From Bacillota bacterium (GTDB lineage Bacteria > Bacillota > Clostridia > Peptostreptococcales > Anaerovoracaceae): DNA of 11,236 nt. Numbering within the stretch: the stretch's first letter is position 1; each line of letters opens with the position of its first letter. The translations under genes were made by a program, and so were the position numbers. The DNA lies in the NCBI GenBank assembly GCA_016302545.1, contig JAEDNK010000046.1:1-11236 (forward strand). The letters are read 5' to 3'. The notes under the pieces were generated by a model. It was not told where the DNA came from. It saw only the letters and a program-made list of their open reading frames with translations, and did not search any database. Below, piece by piece: positions 1 to 5,408 of this stretch.

Positions 1-29
1 TCTATAATTGCAAGATAAATCTGCAGCAT
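1..29 (-). CDS. Start of a gene running off the left edge (unknown product)
   Basis: Only the first nine codons are inside the window; they read MLQIYLAII and stay open to the edge. The start is chosen because an ATG (minus strand, first base at 29) lies 6 bases after a clear Shine-Dalgarno sequence (AAAAGGGG, 36-43). A near-consensus promoter at 65-93 lies upstream and would give a leader of roughly 30 bases. Promoter, ribosome site and start are correctly ordered and spaced, which is why this short fragment is called at all. The hydrophobic first residues could be a membrane segment or a protein core, and no family can be assigned from nine residues. Confidence 0.55.
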
Positions 30-31
30 CT

Positions 32-43
32 TTGTCCCCTTTT
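32..43 (-). promoter_or_regulatory. Shine-Dalgarno site of the left-edge gene, also one arm of an inverted repeat
   Basis: The minus strand reads AAAAGGGGACAA just upstream of the ATG at 29. The exact reverse complement of all 12 bases occurs at 135-146, so an RNA spanning both copies could pair them and hide the ribosome site. A transcript starting at the promoter at 65-93 would carry only this arm. Confidence 0.6.
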
Positions 44-64
44 CATATAATTTCTATTACTTAT

Positions 65-93
65 ATTCTAAAGGACTACGGATATACTGTCAA
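65..93 (-). promoter_or_regulatory. Sigma-A type promoter for the left-edge gene
   Basis: On the minus strand there is a perfect TTGACA -35 box (88-93), a spacer of exactly 17 bases, and a TAGAAT -10 box (65-70), one mismatch from TATAAT. Transcription should begin near position 58 and run to the left into the gene starting at 29. It lies downstream of the mgtC terminator, so the left-edge gene appears to be an independent transcription unit. Confidence 0.75.
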
Positions 94-173
94 ATCTTAT
101 CAACCGTTCATATATAATAACCGGAAAAAAGCCAAAAAGGGGACAAGAATTTTATTTTTCTCAAAAATTTTTT

Positions 174-219
174 TCTCTAAAAAACGCCCTAAGCGAGCAT
201 TGCCGCTAAAGAGCGTTTT
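174..219 (-). terminator. Rho-independent terminator of the tdk-autolysin-cohesin-mgtC operon
   Basis: A hairpin at 181-219 has a 7-bp outer stem (AAAACGC with GCGTTTT) and an inner stem interrupted by small mismatches. On the minus strand it is followed by a T tract (GCGTTTTTTAG). It begins about 22 bases after the stop codon of the MgtC-family gene, the right place to end that operon. The stem is also T-rich on the plus strand, but no plus-strand gene ends here. Confidence 0.8.
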
Positions 220-241
220 CTTAAGTCTTATGTAACAATCT

Positions 242-940
242 TTATGATGTTATTTCCTCCGCATAATGAACCCCTTCAAGCTCCAGCACATCGTTGATGA
301 TAAGGGAGTGTCTGATTCGCCGCCCCATATCCATTTCTATCCTGAGAATGATATCTCCCTCCACGATGGGCTGCTCGTTTCTTCTTTCCATGGATTCAAT
401 CCTGTATCCGCATTCATCCTTTATAAAGTGCAGCAGCTCCGGCACAAAGCCTCCTTCCAGCTCGATGTAAAGCTCCATGGTGCGGGTGTGGTTTTCCACA
501 TAGCGGGTCATGTAGTGCATGTAGTAATTAGTTATCAATATCAATACAAGGCATATCAGGGCAGGTCCCGCAAGTCCCGCTCCTATGGATATACCCATAG
601 ACGCGGTAACCCATAAACCCGCCGCAGTAGTCAGCCCCTTTATCTGCCGCCTGTCTGTGACTATTATGGTTCCGGCTCCCAGAAAACCTATGCCGCATAG
701 CAGCTGGGCGGGGATTCTGCTTATATCTGCCACGCCGCCCGACATCTGTGCAAAGTAAAGTCCCGTTATGGTTGCCAGCGCCGAGCCGAGACATACCAAC
801 GCAAAGGTTCTGATTCCTGCCGCATACCTCTTGTTGGCTCTTTCTATACCAACCATGCTTCCCAAAAGTGTAGCCATAACCAGCCGCACACCTACCGACA
901 GTATCGTAAGTTCTCCGAAAAAATCCGATATTGCGTTCAT
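242..940 (-). CDS. MgtC/SapB-family membrane protein
   Basis: This 232-residue protein has the hallmarks of the MgtC/SapB family. These are an N-terminal hydrophobic domain of about four or five helices (roughly residues 12-145), the early GIER motif (31-34), IRTFALV (43-49), the core GIGFLGAG (83-90), and KGLTTAAGLWVTA (101-113). A soluble C-terminal part (about 150-232) has the alternating pattern of the ACT-like domain found in longer members. MgtC itself supports growth at low magnesium and inside macrophages by acting on the F1Fo ATPase, but SapB-like relatives in Firmicutes mostly have no proven function, so no specific role is claimed. The start is the ATG at 940, which overlaps the preceding stop as TGATG and follows AGGA-type ribosome sites. 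A TTG one codon upstream is less likely. Last gene of a four-gene operon. Confidence 0.9.
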   Translation of the reverse strand: MNAISDFFGELTILSVGVRLVMATLLGSMVGIERANKRYAAGIRTFALVCLGSALATITGLYFAQMSGGVADISRIPAQLLCGIGFLGAGTIIVTDRRQIKGLTTAAGLWVTASMGISIGAGLAGPALICLVLILITNYYMHYMTRYVENHTRTMELYIELEGGFVPELLHFIKDECGYRIESMERRNEQPIVEGDIILRIEMDMGRRIRHSLIINDVLELEGVHYAEEITS

Positions 941-2244
941 CAATGTTTCCTGCTCCTCATAATTCCTATCTGTAAGGCAATAACCGCTATAAGAAGAAGC
1001 GCCAGCGTTCCTCCGAATATCAGATACATAAGCTTGTCTGCATCAAGAGTCAATGTGTTTTTCTCTCCTCCTTCGGACAGATCAGAGCCTCCTGCTGCCG
1101 ATACAGCATTGTCAGCCATGCTTTTACCGTATGCAAAAACTTCATCCACAGTCATGCTGTGCTTCCTTGTGAATTTATTGTTTTTTTCGCTGTAAAAATA
1201 CCATGCCGTCTCTTCTTCTCCGCTTTCACCTTCACCGGAGGCTTCCGCAGGTCTGAGGAGCCCCAGCACAATATTTCCCTCGGCGCTTTTAATGACGGGA
1301 ATCTGCTTGTCGTTGTAAGAAGCCGCATCCTCATGGAAAGTTTCAGGGATTTCTATATTCTCAAAATCCTCGCAGACTATATAGGTCACTCCGCCGATTT
1401 CCGTCTCTATGGGCTGATTCTCCTGAGTCTGGCTGTCTGTCTGACTGCCGGAGCCTTCACCGTACTGTCCGCTGCCGGAGGTTCCTCCCTCTGCTGCTTC
1501 TCTTGTAATAGTAATGGTATATGTCTTGGTTTTGCCGCTTTCCGCTGTAACCGTCACCTTTCTCACATTTTCTCCAACCTTAAGATTAGGAGAGCCTGTC
1601 ACGCTGACCGATGATTTGGAATCCGCCTTGTCTGCCGAAACGGTGCATGTGGTCACGCTGTTTGGAACCTTCACCTTATATGATGTAACGCTTGGTGAAA
1701 AGGCGGGCGAAAGGGTTCCCGAGGACACAGCCATAGCCGAAAGATCCGCATTGGTTGATGCTTTATCAGCCGTACTTTTCACCGTGACAGTGGTAGATGC
1801 GGAACCTGCAGTAAGCTCCTCCATATCGATATTGTAAACATCCGTAGTGGAAACGCTTACCGTAGTGCTGCCCGCTTTCACGGCCTTAAACTTCAGCTTG
1901 CAGGAAAGAGCCTCCGTACCCGAACCGTTTGCCATGGTAAGGATTACGGTGCCTCCCCCTCCGTTTGCCTCCGCTCCAGAACATGAGCTGTATTCAAGGA
2001 CAGATGAATCATAAGTTACCCTTGCAGTTGCCGAGCCGAAGGTAGCTCTCGAATATTTAAGAGTGATGGTAAGGCTGTCGCCTTTTTCCACCGTTCCCCC
2101 TCCGCTTAAGGATACCTTAGCGGAAGCTGCAAAGGCATTTTCCGTTTCAACGGAAAATCCGGCTATAAGCATAGTAACTGCAATCACTGCCACAATAACG
2201 GTTTTCCAAAACCTTAAAAAATCTTTCCCATATCTCTTTTCCAT
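940..2244 (-). CDS. Membrane-anchored surface protein with cohesin-like and cadherin-like domains
   Basis: This 434-residue protein is built for the cell surface. A signal peptide spans about 1-40 (hydrophobic 14-30, ending near AFA). A cohesin-like beta-sandwich follows at about 41-156, with KVSLSG, VEKGDSLTITL, VTYDSSVLEY, a glycine-rich loop at 94-98 and LSCKLKFKAVKAGSTTVSV in the family order. Next are a cadherin-like beta-sandwich (about 163-249, ending in KTYTITITRE), a low-complexity Gly/Ser/Gln linker (250-280), and a membrane-proximal module (about 281-375, GGVTYIV to WYFYSEKNNKF). A single transmembrane helix (405-427) ends in RSRKH, giving an outside orientation with a short cytoplasmic tail. 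The start is the ATG at 2244, 8 bases after AGGGGG. A TTG at 2271 has no ribosome site in place. The gene directly follows a dockerin-bearing autolysin, so it may be that enzyme's receptor. The cohesin call rests on motif pattern, not on a structure or search. Confidence 0.8.
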   Translation of the reverse strand: MEKRYGKDFLRFWKTVIVAVIAVTMLIAGFSVETENAFAASAKVSLSGGGTVEKGDSLTITLKYSRATFGSATARVTYDSSVLEYSSCSGAEANGGGGTVILTMANGSGTEALSCKLKFKAVKAGSTTVSVSTTDVYNIDMEELTAGSASTTVTVKSTADKASTNADLSAMAVSSGTLSPAFSPSVTSYKVKVPNSVTTCTVSADKADSKSSVSVTGSPNLKVGENVRKVTVTAESGKTKTYTITITREAAEGGTSGSGQYGEGSGSQTDSQTQENQPIETEIGGVTYIVCEDFENIEIPETFHEDAASYNDKQIPVIKSAEGNIVLGLLRPAEASGEGESGEEETAWYFYSEKNNKFTRKHSMTVDEVFAYGKSMADNAVSAAGGSDLSEGGEKNTLTLDADKLMYLIFGGTLALLLIAVIALQIGIMRSRKH

Positions 2245-2257
2245 CGCTGTATTCCCC

Positions 2258-4270
2258 CTATGCCTTATCAACTATGGTATAGCTTCCTACAATGTGCTTC
2301 TGTACATAAAGTACATCCAGCGAGTTAACTCTGCCGTCACCGTTTATGTCCGCTGCATCAAGATAAGTATTCTTAAGCGGTCTGCTTTCAACTATGTGCT
2401 TCTGTATGGCAAGAGCGTCTGCGGAATTGATTTTGCCGTCTCCGCTTGTATCTCCTCTTATAACGACAGCATACTCGCTGAGTTTTTCTCCCTTGCTGTC
2501 ATAAAGAACCGCCTTCATTCCTGTAGACATAGTGCCTGAGGTGATTGCGCTGCCCTCTGCATTGACAACCTCCAGTCTGCCGCCGGTTACGGTAACTTTC
2601 TTTACAAATGTGCTGTATGAGACCTTTTCTCCTATACCTCTGACGCAGTCGTCAAAGGTATACTCTGTCGAAGAAAGCTTGGTTTCACCCTGCTGGCTCT
2701 GACCGTTTTCCGCCTTGGAAACGGTAATTGAATAGGTTCGCACATCTCCGCTTGGCGCAGTCACCTTTATATTTATAACTGTAGTATCGCCTGCAAGTGT
2801 CGCTTTGCCAGCACCTGTCATGGACGCGCTTGAAGAACTTGTCTTGGCAGTTACATTCACATAGCTTGTGCTCTTATCCACTACCAGCTCATAATCCGAT
2901 ACATATCTGCTGAACTCAGGAGTCAGGCTGAATCCCTCAACAGACAAGCTTGAAAGGTAATTGTTGTTGTTTCCGTCTCCCGGCATCTCACATGCCTCAG
3001 ACGGCATGTTCTTATATACAGGTATTATAAGCGTTATAGGATCGCTCAGAGAATCGGTATAACCGTTTCTTAAAGATGCGGCTTCGCTCTCTGCCCCCTG
3101 AATGTTGGTCATGTACTGACCTGTGCCCACGCTTGAAAGTCCGTTCATCACATTAAACTTTTTAAAGTATAAAGTGTTCTTATTCTGCTGGACATACTGA
3201 GCTCCGTAGAACCGGGCCCCGCCAACTATGGATTTATATCTGCTGTCCCACGGTCTTCCGTAGGAGCCGCTCTGGGAGGCATACCACACGCCTCTTGTCA
3301 CTGCGCTCATGGAGCCGGACTTGTACGCACCTATATTGAAAAAGTTGTAATATCCCTCGTATCCGCTTACGGTTCCGGAAATGCAGCCTCCCGCGCCGCT
3401 TGAGCCCTGCTCCACTAAAATCATGGATGCAAGGACATAAGGGTTGACACCTGATATCTTGCCCGCTTCCATAAGGACATCCGCATAGGTATCGTATCCG
3501 GACTCGGGAAAGCTTCCCGACATGAAGCTGTTTTTAATTACCTTCTGCAGTCCTTCCTTCGTCTGTGTAGTCTCATCGTAGGAATGGGTCAGAAACTGGA
3601 AAGCACCTATGGGGTTGATAAAGTTTCTAGGGTCCAGATAGTATGCCACTATTTCCTTAGAGGCACATACCCAGCCGCCGCTGTCGTATTCTATGTATTT
3701 TCCCGTGGTAAAGTCATAGGCGCCTTCAGCCATAGATTTCCATGAGGCCGGAGAGCTTGATGCCACCAGAGATGTTCCGATTTTACTTTCCGCTGAAAGA
3801 ACGCTTTCCCAGTCGAGACCTGTATCAGCAGCTTTGAATATCCACTGAGGGTACTGTGCATGAAGCTGCCTGAGATATGGCTTGTAGGACTCAGGAAAGC
3901 CCTGAGAGGTGAGATATGCCTCAAAGTCCCCATCGTGCTGATACTCTGCGTTATTGTTCACTTCAATGTATTTGGCTGAGACAAACCCTTCCGTTCCTGC
4001 AGGCGAAATTACATGATACCACTTGTCCCCGCTGGTATCATATGTCTCGTCCAATATTATGACAACCTTGTTTATTGAAAGCAGCCCCAGAGAAGTATAG
4101 TTGCTTCCCGGACCGCTTCTAAGATTAAGGGCCGTGGTTGCCACTGTTCCCGTCTTAGTTTCTGCCGCCGCAAAGCCCGTCATGGCAATAAGAAATAAAA
4201 ATACCAGTGCAAGGCAAAGCAGTATTCTTATGTAAATTCTGTAATGATTGTTATGTGTCTTAGTCTGCAA
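2258..4270 (-). CDS. Secreted SH3b/glucosaminidase autolysin with C-terminal type I dockerin
   Basis: This 670-residue secreted cell-wall hydrolase probably cuts peptidoglycan glycan strands as an N-acetylglucosaminidase. In order it shows a signal peptide (about 1-36, cleaved near FAAA) and a bacterial SH3 domain (38-104, with NLRSGPGSNY). A clostridial glucosaminidase-associated region (115-245, FPESYKPYLR, GLDWESVL, YYLDPRNF) precedes a GH73-like catalytic core (about 255-375). Its likely acidic residue is Glu287 in SMILVEQG, followed by YYNFFNIGAY. A cadherin-like beta-sandwich (438-519) and a small beta module (530-603) lead to a dockerin with two 12-residue calcium loops, starting at Asp607 (DTSGDGKINSAD) and Asp641 (DINGDGRVNSLD), each followed by a helix containing QKHIV. 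The start is a TTG, the only option near the ribosome site AGGGGG. It begins 15 bases after the tdk stop. Its neighbour carries a cohesin-like domain, the usual dockerin partner. Confidence 0.9.
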   Translation of the reverse strand: MQTKTHNNHYRIYIRILLCLALVFLFLIAMTGFAAAETKTGTVATTALNLRSGPGSNYTSLGLLSINKVVIILDETYDTSGDKWYHVISPAGTEGFVSAKYIEVNNNAEYQHDGDFEAYLTSQGFPESYKPYLRQLHAQYPQWIFKAADTGLDWESVLSAESKIGTSLVASSSPASWKSMAEGAYDFTTGKYIEYDSGGWVCASKEIVAYYLDPRNFINPIGAFQFLTHSYDETTQTKEGLQKVIKNSFMSGSFPESGYDTYADVLMEAGKISGVNPYVLASMILVEQGSSGAGGCISGTVSGYEGYYNFFNIGAYKSGSMSAVTRGVWYASQSGSYGRPWDSRYKSIVGGARFYGAQYVQQNKNTLYFKKFNVMNGLSSVGTGQYMTNIQGAESEAASLRNGYTDSLSDPITLIIPVYKNMPSEACEMPGDGNNNNYLSSLSVEGFSLTPEFSRYVSDYELVVDKSTSYVNVTAKTSSSSASMTGAGKATLAGDTTVINIKVTAPSGDVRTYSITVSKAENGQSQQGETKLSSTEYTFDDCVRGIGEKVSYSTFVKKVTVTGGRLEVVNAEGSAITSGTMSTGMKAVLYDSKGEKLSEYAVVIRGDTSGDGKINSADALAIQKHIVESRPLKNTYLDAADINGDGRVNSLDVLYVQKHIVGSYTIVDKA

Positions 4271-4273
4271 TGT

Positions 4274-4298
4274 ACCTGTCCCCCTTTATTTGTCAGGT
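4274..4298 (-). promoter_or_regulatory. Shine-Dalgarno site fused to the tdk stop, inside a small inverted repeat
   Basis: The tdk stop (TAA, 4286-4288) runs directly into AGGGGGA, the ribosome site for the TTG-started autolysin gene. ACCTG at 4294-4298 (minus strand) can pair with CAGGT at 4274-4278, leaving the ribosome site in or beside the loop. The pairing is only about five or six base pairs, so any control effect is speculative. The layout does suggest that translation of the autolysin depends on ribosomes finishing tdk. Confidence 0.4.
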
Positions 4299-4870
4299 CC
4301 CAGCCTTCCGTCGTTATAATGCTTGCGGCACAAGGAAACATACATGTCGTTTCCGCCTACCACAATCTGCTGTCCCTGCTTCACAAACTGGCCGTCCACA
4401 ATTCTGGCAACCATGGTAGCCTTACGTCCGCACCAGCATATAGTCTTGATTTCTTCAATCTTATCTGCATATATGAGCATATAGTATGAGCCCTCGAAGA
4501 GCTCGTTTCTGAAATCGTTTTTAAGTCCGTAGGCCAGCACGGGAACCCCGCAGCTGTCCACGATTTCCACCAGCTCCTGTACATGATGCTTTTTAAGAAA
4601 CTGGCATTCGTCGATAAGCACGCAATCTATGGGATGCTTTTCGTTTTCTCTCATAAAAAGCTCCAGAATGTTGGTATCGTCGTTTACAATCATGGCTTCT
4701 CTCTGTATGCCGATTCTGGATGTTATAACACCCATACCGTATCTGTCATCTATGGCAGGAATAAGGGTCAGCACATGCTTGCCCCTTTCCTCGTAGTTGT
4801 ATGCCACCTTGATCAGCTCGATGGACTTACCGGCATTCATGGTGCTGTATCTATAATATAACTGAGCCAT
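4286..4870 (-). CDS. tdk: Thymidine kinase (type II)
   Basis: This enzyme phosphorylates thymidine to dTMP with ATP in the pyrimidine salvage pathway, in the cytoplasm. The 194 residues match the usual length of the tetrameric type II (human TK1-like) family. Visible features are the P-loop STMNAGKS (9-16), the catalytic and Walker B segment IDECQF (86-91) with Glu88 as the likely base, the flexible lasso beginning YGLKNDF (114-120), zinc ligands Cys145, Cys147, Cys181 and His184, and the substrate-binding VGGNDMYVSLCRKHY (171-185). The ATG at 4870 follows a strong GGAGG ribosome site. It is the first gene of a four-gene minus-strand operon and is driven by a promoter at 4918-4946. Its partners are cell-surface genes with no metabolic link to thymidine. 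Confidence 0.97.
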   Translation of the reverse strand: MAQLYYRYSTMNAGKSIELIKVAYNYEERGKHVLTLIPAIDDRYGMGVITSRIGIQREAMIVNDDTNILELFMRENEKHPIDCVLIDECQFLKKHHVQELVEIVDSCGVPVLAYGLKNDFRNELFEGSYYMLIYADKIEEIKTICWCGRKATMVARIVDGQFVKQGQQIVVGGNDMYVSLCRKHYNDGRLGPDK

Positions 4871-4917
4871 ATTTTTTCCTCCAAATAAAACCTGAAATTA
4901 ATTCAATAGATAGTATA

Positions 4918-4946
4918 ATTGTAATTGAAATCGGCGGGAAAATCAA
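4918..4946 (-). promoter_or_regulatory. Promoter of the tdk operon
   Basis: On the minus strand TTGATT (4941-4946) and TACAAT (4918-4923) are separated by exactly 17 bases, about 50 bases upstream of the tdk ATG. It overlaps the opposing promoter at 4925-4953, so the two RNA polymerases probably compete for the same DNA. An alternative -10 box (TATACT, at about 4912-4917) has no good -35 at the right distance. Confidence 0.6.
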
Positions 4947-4953
4947 ATATAAT
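4925..4953 (+). promoter_or_regulatory. Promoter of the plus-strand small membrane protein gene
   Basis: TTGAAA (4925-4930) and a perfect TATAAT (4948-4953) are separated by 17 bases, a strong sigma-A arrangement. Transcription would start near 4960 and give a leader of about 55 bases before the ATG at 5015. Confidence 0.7.
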
Positions 4954-5014
4954 ATTTCATGTTGACAAAATCATTTAAATGTCAAGGACAAAATCAGTTA
5001 GAAAGGATTCTCTT

Positions 5015-5350
5015 ATGGAAGATATATTTATTATCGTATTGAAATGTCTGCTGCTGGGGGTTATCTGGGCGGCTCTGCTGATTCCGGTTATTTTTAACCG
5101 AGGGGGCTGGCTTAAGTATTTAATCACCGTTGCAGTAATAGCTGTACTGTGCTTCATTCTCAGAGGCTATGCGGGCATAATCAACAAGATGACCGTTATC
5201 GCTCTCATCACTTTGGTTATTTCGTGGATCATATCCATGGCCGTCTTTGACAAGGAAAGCAAGGTCAAGTCCAAGGTCATAGCTTTCAGCTGCGTCATGT
5301 CGGCGCTGTCCTACCTTATCTCACTTTGGGTAGGGTTTGATATTCTGTAA
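5015..5350 (+). CDS. Small four-helix integral membrane protein, unknown function
   Basis: I do not recognise this 111-residue protein. It is almost entirely hydrophobic with four likely membrane helices, at about residues 4-26, 33-49, 57-75 and 88-109. Short polar turns separate them: NRGGW (29-33), the RGYAGIINK stretch before helix 3, and a charged loop DKESKVKSK (about 79-87) before helix 4. No enzyme or transporter motif stands out. The start is the ATG at 5015, which follows AGAAAGGA at a normal distance. An in-frame ATG 36 bases upstream has no ribosome site and would add a polar tail before the first helix. It is the only plus-strand gene supported here, with its own promoter and a strong terminator, so it is a single-gene unit. 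Its hydropathy and signals support a real gene. Confidence 0.75.
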   Translation: MEDIFIIVLKCLLLGVIWAALLIPVIFNRGGWLKYLITVAVIAVLCFILRGYAGIINKMTVIALITLVISWIISMAVFDKESKVKSKVIAFSCVMSALSYLISLWVGFDIL

Positions 5351-5354
5351 GAAA

Positions 5355-5382
5355 AAGGCGGGCCGTTACCTGGGCTCGCCTT
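5355..5382 (+). terminator. Bidirectional terminator between convergent genes
   Basis: A 10-bp stem (AAGGCGGGCC with GGCTCGCCTT, one G-T pair) encloses an 8-base loop and is followed by TTGTTTTATC on the plus strand. On the minus strand it is followed by a T tract (GCCTTTTTC). It starts 4 bases after the stop of the small membrane protein gene and lies 27 bases beyond the stop of the convergent antiporter gene, so it can end both transcripts. Confidence 0.9.
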
Positions 5383-5408
5383 GTTTTATCATCTTGACTA
5401 TTTACTGT

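Noticed and set aside
8..235. Plus-strand 75-codon reading frame at the left edge
   Set aside because: No ribosome site, lysine-rich low-complexity translation, and it runs through a minus-strand promoter, a ribosome site and a terminator hairpin.
2245..2271. TTG at 2271 as the start of the cohesin-like gene
   Set aside because: It lies inside the preceding gene without a ribosome site. The ATG at 2244 has AGGGGG 8 bases upstream and leads straight into a good signal peptide.
940..4270. A cellulosome gene cluster
   Set aside because: There is only one cohesin-like domain and one dockerin, no carbohydrate-binding module and no plant-polysaccharide hydrolase. The enzyme is a peptidoglycan glucosaminidase.
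4271..4287. GGGGGACAGGTAC, which resembles palindromic motifs found near REP-associated transposases
   Set aside because: It is explained by the autolysin ribosome site, and there is no transposase or repeated copy in the window.
4962..4967. Perfect TTGACA as a -35 box upstream of the plus-strand small gene
   Set aside because: At 17 bases spacing the -10 position reads AGGACA. The TTGAAA/TATAAT pair at 4925-4953 is far better.
4979..5014. Upstream ATG (4979) as the start of the small membrane protein
   Set aside because: No ribosome site before it. The ATG at 5015 has AGAAAGGA at a normal distance and directly precedes the first helix.
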